Translations under genes and position numbers: made by a program
Notes under the pieces: model-generated
The model's input: the letters and a program-made list of their open reading frames with translations, nothing else
Told to the model about the DNA's origin: nothing
Databases searched by the model: none
Part shown: positions 52,092 through 61,299 of the stretch, one piece after another
How positions within the stretch are numbered: the stretch's first letter is position 1
How the letters are laid out: each line of letters starts with the position of its first letter
Source: Citrobacter telavivensis
Lineage (GTDB): Bacteria; Pseudomonadota; Gammaproteobacteria; Enterobacterales; Enterobacteriaceae
Direction of reading: 5' to 3'
Assembly (NCBI GenBank): GCA_009363175.1
Contig: CP045205.1
Span: forward strand, 2,728,001 to 2,792,000
Length of the DNA: 64,000 nucleotides

Positions 52092-53343
52092 GTGCATCCC
52101 AAAGTAAGCGGCTGTCCAGCCATTCCACTGCAAGAATAGTCAAAATGACCGCTGAGCCGAAATAAAACGCAGCCGGTCCCATAGTAAAAGCAAGAATCTG
52201 GTCGCGGTTAATCAGCGACATGGTTAAGGCGATAACAAAAAGGTCCAGCATCGACCAGCGACCGATCCACGTGACCAGGCGCAAGAGTTGCATACGCGTG
52301 CGTAAACCCTGTTCGCATTTGAACTGAATGCTGAGCAACAGCGTAAACATGACGATCACTTTGGTGAATGGCACCAGAATACTGGCGATAAAGACCACGG
52401 CGGCCACGGCGACATTGCTGTTCGCCAGCGACAGGATACCGGACATGATCGTGTCTTCCTGTCGTCCACCGTTCACGTAGATAACCGAGATAGGCATCAG
52501 GTTAGCAGGCAGCAGCAAAACAATCGATGCCAACAACGCCGCCCAGCATTTTTGTACGCTCTGATTTCGGCGCTCACGCAAGGGAATATGGCAGCGCGGG
52601 CAGCGTCCACGCGGGTCCGGATAACCGGTAAAATGACAACCGAGGCAAATACGCAACTGCTCGTCCGGGCGTTTTGCCGGTCGCTGCGGATAAAAGCGTT
52701 CCCACAGCTGTTCAATGTTCAGATGCGACAGCGTCAGGATGCTAAGGATCACCAGTGCGATGAAGGCGTAAAGCCCCACGCCAGGCTGCAAAAAGGCGTA
52801 ATCCTGAACTTTGATCGATGCCACGCCAATGCCCACCAGATAGATGTCCAGCATCACCCACTCTTTGAGTTTTTCCAGCATCAGCAGCACCGGGCGCAAA
52901 TTCATGCCGAGAATATTGCCGAACCACAGGTAGGCAATCGCGCTCACGAGGATCAGCGGCGCGCCCGCAACGCAAAACAGCACCATCGTCGCGGTAATGG
53001 GATCGCCTTGCTGCGTCATCTGCCAGATCCCCTGCATCACGTTGGCATCAATGCGGATGCCCAGCAGATAGATATGCAGCAGAGGCTCGCCCCAGGCGAA
53101 GGGCATCAGCAACAGCATGGTGACAGCCATCGCCCCCAGGCGCGTCAGCGACCAGTCGCGACCATCACGAATTTTCGCCTGGCAGCGGGGACAGTACGCG
53201 CTCTGGTGAGAGCGCATCTTCGGCAGACTAAACAGCAGGTCACACTGAGGGCAACGCTGATAGTGCGCACTAGGCAGTGCTTCGCTGATGGATCGGATCG
53301 CTATTTTTTTCGTTGGCGTGATCTGGGGTGTCTTGAGAGCCAT
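52060..53343 (-). CDS. letA: LetA, PqiA-family inner-membrane protein
   Basis: LetA (YebS) is the inner-membrane partner of LetB. The 427-residue protein has two modules, each with a zinc ribbon (CPQCDLLFSLPKMRSHQ with YCPRC near residue 35-60; CLGCHFTGY with RCPRC near 225-245) followed by four membrane segments, as in PqiA. Translation of letB begins inside its last 32 bases, showing tight coupling. Confidence 0.97.
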   Translation of the reverse strand: MALKTPQITPTKKIAIRSISEALPSAHYQRCPQCDLLFSLPKMRSHQSAYCPRCQAKIRDGRDWSLTRLGAMAVTMLLLMPFAWGEPLLHIYLLGIRIDANVMQGIWQMTQQGDPITATMVLFCVAGAPLILVSAIAYLWFGNILGMNLRPVLLMLEKLKEWVMLDIYLVGIGVASIKVQDYAFLQPGVGLYAFIALVILSILTLSHLNIEQLWERFYPQRPAKRPDEQLRICLGCHFTGYPDPRGRCPRCHIPLRERRNQSVQKCWAALLASIVLLLPANLMPISVIYVNGGRQEDTIMSGILSLANSNVAVAAVVFIASILVPFTKVIVMFTLLLSIQFKCEQGLRTRMQLLRLVTWIGRWSMLDLFVIALTMSLINRDQILAFTMGPAAFYFGSAVILTILAVEWLDSRLLWDAHESGNARFAD

Positions 53344-53473
53344 GTATCGCGAATCAAAGTGTTAGAATTATGTAATCTTAACTCATGACGGGAATGATCT
53401 TGAGCATTAACGCATTTAATGCTTATTTTAATAGGCTGGCAGTATCAGAGTAAGACAACTAAGTGATTATATA

Positions 53474-53971
53474 ATGAACAAGACAGAGCTATACGCGGAT
53501 CTGAACCGCGATTTTCAGGCATTAATGGCAGGAGAAACCAGTTTTCTGGCCACGCTGGCAAACACCAGCGCGCTGTTGTACGAACGTCTTTCGCAAGTGA
53601 ACTGGGCGGGATTTTACCTGCTTGAGGGCGATACGCTGGTATTAGGTCCGTTTCAGGGCAAAATTGCTTGTGTACGGATCCCGGTGGGTCGCGGCGTGTG
53701 CGGCACAGCTGTTGCCCTAAACCAGGTGCAGCGGATTGACGACGTTCACGCGTTTGATGGCCACATTGCCTGCGATGCGGCCAGTAATGCGGAGATTGTC
53801 CTGCCAATAACCGTTAAGGGCCATATTATTGGCGTGCTGGACATCGACAGTACGGCGTTTGGGCGCTTCACCGCTGAGGATGAACAAGGTCTTTGCCGGC
53901 TCGTCGCGCAGCTTGAAACCGTGCTTGCAATGACGGATTACAAAAAATTCTTTGCGAGCATCGCAGGATAA
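53474..53971 (+). CDS. msrC: Free methionine-(R)-sulfoxide reductase MsrC
   Basis: MsrC is a GAF-domain enzyme that reduces free methionine R-sulfoxide. The 165-residue protein keeps the three redox cysteines Cys66 (GKIACVRIP), Cys76 (GRGVCGTA) and Cys100 (GHIACDAAS), equivalent to Cys84, Cys94 and Cys118 of the published E. coli numbering. It lies in the divergent space from letA and 97 bases before proQ. Confidence 0.97.
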   Translation: MNKTELYADLNRDFQALMAGETSFLATLANTSALLYERLSQVNWAGFYLLEGDTLVLGPFQGKIACVRIPVGRGVCGTAVALNQVQRIDDVHAFDGHIACDAASNAEIVLPITVKGHIIGVLDIDSTAFGRFTAEDEQGLCRLVAQLETVLAMTDYKKFFASIAG

Positions 53972-54068
53972 TCAACGGATACCGTAGCAATTACTGATGG
54001 CGTCATTATAATGACGCCTGTTCATGCCTGCGGCTTGTTGGCTACGTCCGTTGTAATCAGGAAATTTC

Positions 54069-54755
54069 ATGGAAAATCAACCTAAGTTGAATAGCAGTAA
54101 AGAAGTAATCGCGTTTTTGGCCGAGCGTTTTCCGCAGTGCTTTAGTGCGGAAGGCGAAGCGCGCCCACTGAAAATTGGCATTTTTCAGGATCTGGTAGAG
54201 CGTATTGAGGGCGAAATGAACCTCAGCAAAACGCAACTTCGTTCCGCTTTACGTCTTTATACTTCGAGCTGGCGTTACCTGTACGGCGTTAAGCCGGGCG
54301 CAACGCGTGTCGATCTCGACGGCAACCCTTGTGGGGAGCTGGATGAGCAGCACGTTGAACATGCGCGTAAACAGCTTGAAGAAGCGAAAGCTCGCGTTCA
54401 GGCGCAGCGTGCTGAACAGCAAGCGAAAAAACGCGAAGCTGCCGCTGCCGCAGGTGAAACCGAAGACGCACCTCGCCGTGAACGTAAGCCGCGTCCTGCA
54501 CCACGCCGCAAAGAAGCGACTGAGCGTAAACCGCGTGCTGATAAACCGGCCGCGAAAGCGCCGCGCGCACCTCGTGAAGAGAAATTGACTCCGGTTTCGG
54601 ATATTTCAGCGCTGAGCGTTGGACAGTCTCTGAAGGTGAAAGCGGGCAATGATGCGATGGATGCCACCGTATTAGAAATCACCAAAGATGGCGTCCGTGT
54701 ACAGCTGAATTCGGGTATGTCTTTGATTGTACGCGCAGAACACCTGGTGTTCTGA
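54069..54755 (+). CDS. proQ: RNA chaperone ProQ
   Basis: ProQ is a global FinO-domain RNA-binding protein that stabilises structured sRNAs and mRNA 3' ends, including SdsR from this window. The 228-residue product has the FinO domain (about 1-120, with LRLYTSSWRYLYGVKPGATRVDL), a basic linker rich in Lys, Arg and Ala (about 120-178) and a Tudor-like C-domain. It is four residues shorter than in E. coli, the gap falling in the linker. prc follows 19 bases downstream, the usual operon. Confidence 0.98.
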   Translation: MENQPKLNSSKEVIAFLAERFPQCFSAEGEARPLKIGIFQDLVERIEGEMNLSKTQLRSALRLYTSSWRYLYGVKPGATRVDLDGNPCGELDEQHVEHARKQLEEAKARVQAQRAEQQAKKREAAAAAGETEDAPRRERKPRPAPRRKEATERKPRADKPAAKAPRAPREEKLTPVSDISALSVGQSLKVKAGNDAMDATVLEITKDGVRVQLNSGMSLIVRAEHLVF

Positions 54756-54774
54756 AACGGAGGCCAGGCCTGGC

Positions 54775-56823
54775 ATGAACACATTTTTTAGGCTTACCGC
54801 GTTAGCTGGCCTGCTTGCAATAGCAGGCCAGACCTTCGCTGTGGACGACATTACGCGTGCCGATCAGATTCCTGTTCTTAAGGAAGAGACACAGCACGCG
54901 ACGGTGAGTGAACGCGTTACGTCGCGTTTTACGCGTTCTCACTATCGTCAGTTCGATCTCGATTCGGCCTTTTCCGCCAAAATTTTCGACCGCTATCTGA
55001 ATTTACTCGACTACAGCCACAACGTGCTGTTGGCGGGGGATGTCGAGCAGTTTGCGAAGAAGAAAGGGCAGTTGGGCGACGAACTGCGCTCGGGTAAGCT
55101 CGACGTTTTTTACGATCTCTATAATCTGGCGCAAAAGCGCCGTTTCGAGCGCTTTCAGTACGCACTGAAAGTGCTGGAACGTCCGATGGATTTCACCGGG
55201 ACTGATACCTTTAATCTCGATCGCAGCAAAGCGCCCTGGCCGAAAGACGAGGCTGAGCTTAATGCGCTGTGGGACGGTAAGGTGAAGTTCGATGAGTTAA
55301 GTCTGAAACTGACCGGCAAAGACGACAAAGAAATTCGTGAGACGCTGACCCGTCGTTATAAATCCGCGATCCGTCGTCTGACGCAAACCAACAGTGAAGA
55401 CGTCTTCTCACTGGCGATGACGGCGTTTGCTCGCGAAATTGATCCACATACCAACTATCTCTCACCACGAAACACCGAACAGTTTAATACTGAAATGAGC
55501 CTGTCCCTTGAAGGGATTGGTGCCGTGTTGCAGATGGACGATGACTATACGGTCATCAACTCCATGGTAGCCGGCGGTCCGGCGGCGAAGAGCAAAGCGA
55601 TTAGCGTTGGCGATCGCATTGTCGGTGTGGGTCAGACGGGCAAAAGCATGGTCGATGTGATCGGCTGGCGTCTGGATGACGTTGTTGCGCTCATCAAAGG
55701 GCCAAAAGGCAGCAAGGTTCGTCTTGAAGTTCTGCCTGCCGGCAAAGGAACAAAAACCCGAACGGTCACACTGACGCGTGAGCGCATTCGTCTGGAAGAC
55801 CGTGCGGTTAAGATGTCTGTGAAGACGGTGGGTAAAGAGAAAGTCGGCGTACTGGATATCCCGGGCTTCTATGTTGGCCTGACTGACGATGTCAAAGTTC
55901 AGTTGCAGAAACTGGAAAAACAGAATGTCAGCAGCATCGTAATCGATCTGCGCAGCAATGGTGGCGGAGCGTTGACGGAAGCGGTTTCGCTGTCGGGTCT
56001 GTTTATTCCTTCTGGTCCGGTGGTTCAGGTTCGCGACAATAATGGCAAAGTCCGTGAGGACAGCGATACGGATGGCGTTGTTTACTACAAAGGTCCGCTG
56101 GTGGTGCTGGTCGATCGCTTCAGCGCGTCGGCATCGGAAATTTTTGCAGCCGCCATGCAGGATTACGGTCGCGCGCTGATCGTCGGTGAACCGACCTTCG
56201 GTAAAGGTACCGTGCAGCAGTATCGTTCGCTGAACCGTATTTACGATCAGATGCTGCGTCCGGAATGGCCTGCACTGGGTTCCGTCCAGTACACGATCCA
56301 GAAGTTTTATCGCGTGAACGGCGGCAGTACCCAGCGTAAAGGCGTCACGCCCGATATCATCATGCCAACAGGGAATGAAGAGACAGAAACCGGCGAGAAG
56401 TTTGAAGATAATGCGTTGCCGTGGGATAGCATCGACGCCGCAACGTATGTGAAATCAGACGATCTGACGCCGTTCGGTCCTGAGTTACTCAAAGATCACA
56501 ACGCGCGTATTGCGCAGGATCCTGAGTTCCAGTACATCATGAAGGATATCGCCCGTTTCAATGCGATGAAGGACAAACGTAACATCGCGTCTCTGAATTA
56601 CGCGCAGCGTGAAAAAGAGAATAACGAAGATGATGCGATGCGTCTGGCGCGAATCAATGACCGGTTTAAACGTGAAGGAAAACCGGTTCTGAAGAAACTG
56701 GACGACCTGCCAAAAGATTACCAGGAGCCGGATCCGTATCTTGATGAAACGGTGAAGATTGCGCTGGATCTGGCGACGCTTGAGAAAGCGAAGCCCGCGG
56801 AACAACCCGCTGCGGCGAAGTAA
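54775..56823 (+). CDS. prc: Tail-specific protease Prc
   Basis: Prc (Tsp) is a periplasmic S41 protease that trims FtsI and degrades SsrA-tagged and misfolded proteins; it also acts with NlpI on MepS. The 682-residue protein has a signal peptide ending at TFA (about 22), a PDZ domain (about 235-325) and the Ser-Lys dyad in FSASASEIF (Ser452) and FGKGTVQQ (Lys477). The ATG at 54775 matches E. coli. One of its known substrates, FtsI, has a paralogue encoded at the right edge of this window. Confidence 0.98.
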   Translation: MNTFFRLTALAGLLAIAGQTFAVDDITRADQIPVLKEETQHATVSERVTSRFTRSHYRQFDLDSAFSAKIFDRYLNLLDYSHNVLLAGDVEQFAKKKGQLGDELRSGKLDVFYDLYNLAQKRRFERFQYALKVLERPMDFTGTDTFNLDRSKAPWPKDEAELNALWDGKVKFDELSLKLTGKDDKEIRETLTRRYKSAIRRLTQTNSEDVFSLAMTAFAREIDPHTNYLSPRNTEQFNTEMSLSLEGIGAVLQMDDDYTVINSMVAGGPAAKSKAISVGDRIVGVGQTGKSMVDVIGWRLDDVVALIKGPKGSKVRLEVLPAGKGTKTRTVTLTRERIRLEDRAVKMSVKTVGKEKVGVLDIPGFYVGLTDDVKVQLQKLEKQNVSSIVIDLRSNGGGALTEAVSLSGLFIPSGPVVQVRDNNGKVREDSDTDGVVYYKGPLVVLVDRFSASASEIFAAAMQDYGRALIVGEPTFGKGTVQQYRSLNRIYDQMLRPEWPALGSVQYTIQKFYRVNGGSTQRKGVTPDIIMPTGNEETETGEKFEDNALPWDSIDAATYVKSDDLTPFGPELLKDHNARIAQDPEFQYIMKDIARFNAMKDKRNIASLNYAQREKENNEDDAMRLARINDRFKREGKPVLKKLDDLPKDYQEPDPYLDETVKIALDLATLEKAKPAEQPAAAK

Positions 56824-56830
56824 CCTCAGA

Positions 56831-56860
56831 CAGGCACAAGAAATTGTGCCTGTTTTTTTT
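56831..56860 (+). terminator. Terminator after prc
   Basis: CAGGCACAA and TTGTGCCTG flank a GAAA loop and are followed by eight T, a strong intrinsic terminator for proQ-prc. Confidence 0.93.
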
Positions 56861-57016
56861 AACAAGCGCATGAAGTCGTCAGTCTGGTACAACAAAATGT
56901 AAAGTTGTGTCTTTCTGGTGACTTACCGGGCATTGATACTTGAAAATAGCGGTACGACCCATACGATGTGGGTAATCGCATAGTGCGTTTTGTTAAGTTG
57001 AGGTTAAAAGAAAATT

Positions 57017-57898
57017 ATGATGCGAATCGCGCTTTTCCTGTTGACGAACCTTGCCGTCATGGTCGTTTTCGGGCTGGTGCTGAGCCTGACAGGGATTCAG
57101 TCGAGCAGCGTTCAGGGCCTGATGATTATGGCGCTGCTGTTCGGTTTTGGTGGTTCCTTCGTTTCACTGCTGATGTCCAAATGGATGGCGTTACGTTCCG
57201 TCGGTGGGGAAGTGATAGAGCAGCCGCGTAACGAAAGAGAACGCTGGTTAATGAATACGGTCGCCACGCAGGCGCGTCAGGCCGGTATTGCTATGCCGCA
57301 GGTTGCTATTTACCATGCGCCGGACATTAACGCGTTTGCCACCGGGGCGCGTCGTGATGCGTCTCTGGTCGCGGTCAGTACCGGCTTGCTGCAAAACATG
57401 AGCCCGGATGAGGCTGAAGCGGTTATTGCTCATGAAATTAGCCATATCGCGAACGGTGACATGGTCACCATGACGCTGATTCAGGGGGTCGTGAACACCT
57501 TTGTTATCTTTATCTCGCGCATTCTGGCGCAGATCGCCGCGGGTTTTCTCGGTGGCAACCGTGATGAAGGCGAGGGTAGCAACGGCAACCCGATGATCTA
57601 TTTTGCTGTCGCGATGGTACTGGAACTGGTCTTCGGTATTCTGGCGAGCATTATTACCATGTGGTTCTCTCGTCATCGTGAGTTCCACGCCGACGCGGGT
57701 TCCGCCAAACTGGTTGGTCGTGAAAAAATGATTGCCGCGCTGCAGCGTCTGAAAACCAGTTACGAACCGCAGGAAGCATCCAGCATGATGGCCTTCTGCA
57801 TTAATGGTAAAGGTAAATCACTGAGTGAACTGTTTATGACTCACCCGCCGCTGGATAAACGTATCGAAGCGCTGCGAAGTGGGGAATACCTGAAGTAA
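57017..57898 (+). CDS. htpX: Membrane protease HtpX
   Basis: HtpX is an inner-membrane M48 zinc metalloprotease for membrane-protein quality control, working with FtsH. The 293 residues equal the E. coli length, with the active site His139-Glu140-x-x-His143 (AHEISHIANGD) and four hydrophobic segments. CpxR controls htpX in E. coli; I could not place a clear box. A strong terminator overlaps the end of the convergent yebQ. Confidence 0.98.
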   Translation: MMRIALFLLTNLAVMVVFGLVLSLTGIQSSSVQGLMIMALLFGFGGSFVSLLMSKWMALRSVGGEVIEQPRNERERWLMNTVATQARQAGIAMPQVAIYHAPDINAFATGARRDASLVAVSTGLLQNMSPDEAEAVIAHEISHIANGDMVTMTLIQGVVNTFVIFISRILAQIAAGFLGGNRDEGEGSNGNPMIYFAVAMVLELVFGILASIITMWFSRHREFHADAGSAKLVGREKMIAALQRLKTSYEPQEASSMMAFCINGKGKSLSELFMTHPPLDKRIEALRSGEYLK

Positions 57899-57919
57899 GC
57901 CTGTCGGCAAAAGAGAGAG

Positions 57920-57945
57920 AGCGCGTCCACGGACGCGCTTTTTTT
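57920..57945. terminator. Terminator between htpX and yebQ
   Basis: AGCGCGTCC at 57920-57928 pairs with GGACGCGCT at 57931-57939, followed by a T run. The T run overlaps the stop codon of the convergent yebQ (57944-57946). Confidence 0.92.
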
Positions 57946-59317
57946 ATCCCTGCGCTCGAGGTTGTGTGATGCGTAAACCACTCACCACCGCCGCCACGGT
58001 TGCCAGAATCCCCGCAGCCAGCAGAGAAACATGCGTGCCGTTATCCCCGAACTGGTTCAACAGCAGCGCGACCAGCGCCGCGCCTGAACTTTGTCCCAGC
58101 AAACGAGCGGTTCCCAGCATGCCGCTCGCGCCACCGCTGCGTTCGCGCGGCGCTGACGTGATGATTGTGTGATTATTGGGTGACTGAAACAAACCAAACC
58201 CGGCACCGCAGAGGATCATCGGCCAGATGATATTGAGATCGGACGGTACGGCAGGAAGCAGCACCAGCGCAAACAGTCCGCTAGCCATCACCAACAGGCC
58301 CAGCGCCCCCAGCAATCCCGCATGGACGCGCTCTATCAGATACCCGGCCAGCGGTGCCATGACCATCGTTGCCAGTGGCCAGGGAGTGAGCAGCAGACCC
58401 GTTTCAACTTCACTGCGACCCAGTACCGTTTGCAGGTAGAAGGGAAGGGAGACCATCGCCAGCATCTGTGCGCAGAAGGAACAGATTGATGTCCCTATCG
58501 ACAGTGAAAACAGGGGAATACGCAGCAGGTCGACCGGCAATAGCGGCACCGGTAGTGAGAGTTGACGACGGATAAAGAAGTAGCCCACCACGACCAGCGC
58601 CGCCAGTTCAGCACCGACCAGCGTCAGGGACTGCCCCTGTGCAAAACCGCTCAGTGCGGTGATCAGCAGACCAAAGGTCAGTGCGTTCATCACGGCGCTG
58701 GGGATATCAAAACGCGGTTTATTGCTGCGTGAACCATTGGGCGGCAGGAATCGTATCGCCAGAATTAGCGCAATAATTCCTAATGGCACGTTGATCAGGA
58801 ACAGCCATTTCCAGGAGGCGATTGAGAGGATCGCCGCGGCAATGGTGGGGCCAGCGGCTGCAGAGACGGCAACGATAAAGGAGTTGATGCCCATCCCGCG
58901 TCCCAGATGGCGCTGAGGATAAATCAGACGGATCAACGCGGTGTTGACGCTCATCAGCGCCGCGCCGCCAAACCCCTGCACGACACGCGCCATCGTCAAC
59001 ACCTGCAGCGAGTCTGCGAGTGCGCAGAACAGTGAAGCCAGCAGAAAGACGACCAGTCCGCATTTGTAGATGCGTCGATAGCCAAACATATCGCCCAGGA
59101 ACGACAGCGACAGTAACGAGACGACAATGGCAATCTGATAGGCGTTGACGACCCAGATTGAGCTGGCGGCGGAGGCGTGTAAATCATCGGCAATGGTGGG
59201 GAGTGCCACGTTGGCAATGGCACCATCCAGTACGGCCATCGAAATACCAATAACAATGGTTAAAATGGCGCCATATCGCTGCGGAAGCGGCAGGCCGTCG
59301 GCCTGGGGTTTATTCAT
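57944..59317 (-). CDS. yebQ: YebQ, DHA2-type drug/H+ antiporter family protein
   Basis: The 457-residue membrane protein has about fourteen hydrophobic segments and the DHA2 signatures MAVLDGAIANVALPTIADDL (about 28-47) and the motif-A-like loop GDMFGYRRIYK (about 76-86). No substrate is established for YebQ. It is divergent from kdgR with a 176-base spacer, and in E. coli its control by KdgR has been suggested from that arrangement. Confidence 0.94.
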   Translation of the reverse strand: MNKPQADGLPLPQRYGAILTIVIGISMAVLDGAIANVALPTIADDLHASAASSIWVVNAYQIAIVVSLLSLSFLGDMFGYRRIYKCGLVVFLLASLFCALADSLQVLTMARVVQGFGGAALMSVNTALIRLIYPQRHLGRGMGINSFIVAVSAAAGPTIAAAILSIASWKWLFLINVPLGIIALILAIRFLPPNGSRSNKPRFDIPSAVMNALTFGLLITALSGFAQGQSLTLVGAELAALVVVGYFFIRRQLSLPVPLLPVDLLRIPLFSLSIGTSICSFCAQMLAMVSLPFYLQTVLGRSEVETGLLLTPWPLATMVMAPLAGYLIERVHAGLLGALGLLVMASGLFALVLLPAVPSDLNIIWPMILCGAGFGLFQSPNNHTIITSAPRERSGGASGMLGTARLLGQSSGAALVALLLNQFGDNGTHVSLLAAGILATVAAVVSGLRITQPRAQG

Positions 59318-59493
59318 GTGATTGATAGTTTCTGCGAAGAATATGATCAGGGTAGTGATTCTAGCATTGATATTCAGGCTTTATGTCGCAGATTTGTAAC
59401 GAAGTTAGCAAAGATGGATTGCGGGCGCCTGACCATGAAATTATAATAAAAAATCGTTCTGATTTTTATAAAACACTCGTAATGAGGTGATAG

Positions 59494-60285
59494 ATGGCTA
59501 ACGCAGATCTGGATAAACAGCCTGATTCTGTATCTTCCGTGCTGAAAGTTTTTGGCATTCTGCAGGCGCTGGGTGAAGAGCGCGAAATAGGGATTACCGA
59601 GTTATCACAACGCGTCATGATGTCAAAAAGCACCGTTTATCGCTTTTTACAGACCATGAAAACGCTGGGTTATGTGTCGCAGGAAGGGGAGTCCGAGAAG
59701 TATTCTCTGACGCTGAAACTGTTTGAACTGGGCGCGCGTGCGCTACAGAACGTTGACCTTATCCGCAGTGCGGACATCCAGATGCGTGAACTCTCTCGTC
59801 TGACTAAAGAGACCGTGCACCTCGGTGCGCTGGATGAAGACAGCATCGTATACATCCATAAGATTGATTCGATGTACAATCTGCGCATGTATTCGCGTGT
59901 CGGTCGTCGTAACCCGCTTTATAGCACCGCGATTGGTAAAGTGCTGCTGGCCTGGCGCGATCGTGATGAAGTGAAACAGATTCTGGACGGCGTTGAGTAC
60001 AAACGCAGTACCGGGCGCACCATCACCACCACGGAAGCATTGTTGCCCGTGCTGGATAAAGTTCGTGAACAGGGTTATGGCGAAGATAACGAAGAACAAG
60101 AAGAAGGTTTACGCTGCATTGGCGTACCGGTATTTGACCGTTTCGGTGTCGTGATTGCTGGCCTGAGCATCTCCTTCCCGACGCTGCGTTTTTCCGAAGA
60201 AAACCTGCATGACTACGTTTCGATGCTGCATACTGCGGCGCGTAAAATTTCTGAACAGATGGGTTACAACCATTATCCATTCTGA
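59494..60285 (+). CDS. kdgR: KdgR, IclR-family repressor of pectin and KDG catabolism
   Basis: KdgR represses genes for 2-keto-3-deoxygluconate and pectin-derived sugars (kdgT, kdgK, eda in E. coli; the pel, rhi and kdu genes in Dickeya). The 263-residue protein has an N-terminal winged helix (ITELSQRVMMSKSTVYRFLQTM, about 34-55) and a C-terminal ligand domain. An inverted repeat, AAAAATC and GATTTTT (59449-59467), lies just upstream. A candidate operator is found in front of the RhiT/RhiN-like pair in this window. Confidence 0.98.
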   Translation: MANADLDKQPDSVSSVLKVFGILQALGEEREIGITELSQRVMMSKSTVYRFLQTMKTLGYVSQEGESEKYSLTLKLFELGARALQNVDLIRSADIQMRELSRLTKETVHLGALDEDSIVYIHKIDSMYNLRMYSRVGRRNPLYSTAIGKVLLAWRDRDEVKQILDGVEYKRSTGRTITTTEALLPVLDKVREQGYGEDNEEQEEGLRCIGVPVFDRFGVVIAGLSISFPTLRFSEENLHDYVSMLHTAARKISEQMGYNHYPF

Positions 60286-60310
60286 TGACGTCATGATGGC
60301 GATATTAAGA

Positions 60311-60339
60311 AACTGCCGACTTTCGCGCCGGCAGTTTTA
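60311..60339 (+). terminator. Terminator after kdgR
   Basis: AACTGCCG at 60311-60318 pairs with CGGCAGTT at 60329-60336 and is followed by a short T run, fitting the kdgR 3' end. Confidence 0.85.
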
Positions 60340-60393
60340 TCCTGATGACATCCTGCTTAGGATTACGCGTTGCGGTCATCACGGCGGCGGATC

Positions 60394-60633
60394 TTAACCG
60401 TTATCGACGACCACGGTACTTTTACGCAATAGCGGGCAATCCGTTAACCCAATGATACCGCTATCGGTATGAACATATTGCGCGGTGGCGGTTCCTCGCG
60501 CGGTGAGATACTTACACTGCAGCCCCAATCCGGCCGCATTCTCCTGACTGCCTATCAGAACACCATATCCGCTGAGTAATAATCCAATCCAGACAAGCGC
60601 AAACAACACGATAGCGCGAATAATCAAACGCAT
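60394..60633 (-). CDS. yobH: YobH, small exported protein
   Basis: The 79-residue product has an N-terminal hydrophobic segment (LFALVWIGLLLSGYGVLIG, about 10-28) and two cysteines (GLQCKYLTARG and TDCPLLRK). The E. coli homologue is similar in length and has no known role. The ATG at 60633 is chosen by alignment; a start at 60684 lacks support. It is divergent from mgrB. Confidence 0.88.
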   Translation of the reverse strand: MRLIIRAIVLFALVWIGLLLSGYGVLIGSQENAAGLGLQCKYLTARGTATAQYVHTDSGIIGLTDCPLLRKSTVVVDNG

Positions 60634-60727
60634 TATGACCTCTTTTCTTCTATAAGTTAGACTGAGCTTAGCGTCTACGCGCATTGATACAAGTAAATGA
60701 TTCTTAAAAAATCGCGAATGTTCTCTG

Positions 60728-60744
60728 TAGTTAGTCCTGGTTTA
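60728..60744 (+). promoter_or_regulatory. PhoP box of mgrB
   Basis: TAGTTA-N5-GGTTTA follows the PhoP direct-repeat pattern (T/G)GTTTA-N5-(T/G)GTTTA with the correct 11-base period; the second half-site is perfect. It lies 50 bases before mgrB, a known PhoP-activated gene. Confidence 0.8.
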
Positions 60745-60793
60745 AGATACACATGATATTTTGGTGGCATAAGATGTTGATGCGGAGAGTGGA

Positions 60794-60937
60794 GTGAAAA
60801 AGTTTCGATGGATAATTCTGGTGGTGGTGGTGCTTGTGTGCCTGTTGCTATGGGCCCAAGTGTTCAACATCATGTGTGACCAGGATGTACAATTTTTCAG
60901 CGGAATTTGCGCCATCAATAAATTTATCCCCTGGTGA
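60794..60937 (+). CDS. mgrB: MgrB, feedback inhibitor of PhoQ
   Basis: MgrB is a 47-residue inner-membrane peptide that binds PhoQ and lowers its activity; its loss causes polymyxin resistance in Klebsiella and relatives. The start is GTG after a GGAG site. One membrane segment spans about residues 6-24, and the two periplasmic cysteines needed for function (Cys28 and Cys39) are present, as is the conserved IPW tail. The gene is intact. PhoP activates it, closing a negative loop. Confidence 0.97.
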   Translation: MKKFRWIILVVVVLVCLLLWAQVFNIMCDQDVQFFSGICAINKFIPW

Positions 60938-61011
60938 GATCATTTTTTCATCTGTTGATTACCTTCCTGTGGCGCGGTGGTAAAATGATGCGTCTACATT
61001 GAGGTGGTGAA

Positions 61012-61299
61012 ATGAACGAAGTAGTGAATTCCGGCGTGCTTAATTTTGCGTCGTTGATTGTATCGGTGGGGGTTCTGGTTGTTGGGCTGGTGCTGTGGTT
61101 CTTTATCAACCGTGCAAGCTCGCGAACCAATGAGCAGATTGAGCTGCTTGAAGCGTTGTTAGATCAGCAGAAGCGACAAAATGCCTTATTGCGTCGTCTC
61201 TGTGAAGCGAACGAACCGGAAAAAGTGGCTGAGGCATCGCTGAAGGCCAATGACCCGCAAGAGGATGATGACATCATCCGTCTGGTCGCAGAGCGTTAA
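61012..61299 (+). CDS. yebO: YebO, small membrane protein
   Basis: The 95-residue protein has one membrane segment (about residues 9-30), then a helical stretch likely to form a coiled coil (SSRTNEQIELLEALLDQQKRQNALL, split at about 35-60) and an acidic end. It matches E. coli YebO. It lies 74 bases after mgrB on the same strand and may be transcribed with it under PhoP. Confidence 0.93.
   Translation: MNEVVNSGVLNFASLIVSVGVLVVGLVLWFFINRASSRTNEQIELLEALLDQQKRQNALLRRLCEANEPEKVAEASLKANDPQEDDDIIRLVAER

Noticed and set aside
52552..53388. A 278-codon plus-strand frame opposite letA
   Set aside because: letA is complete with zinc ribbons and membrane segments; the frame is a shadow.
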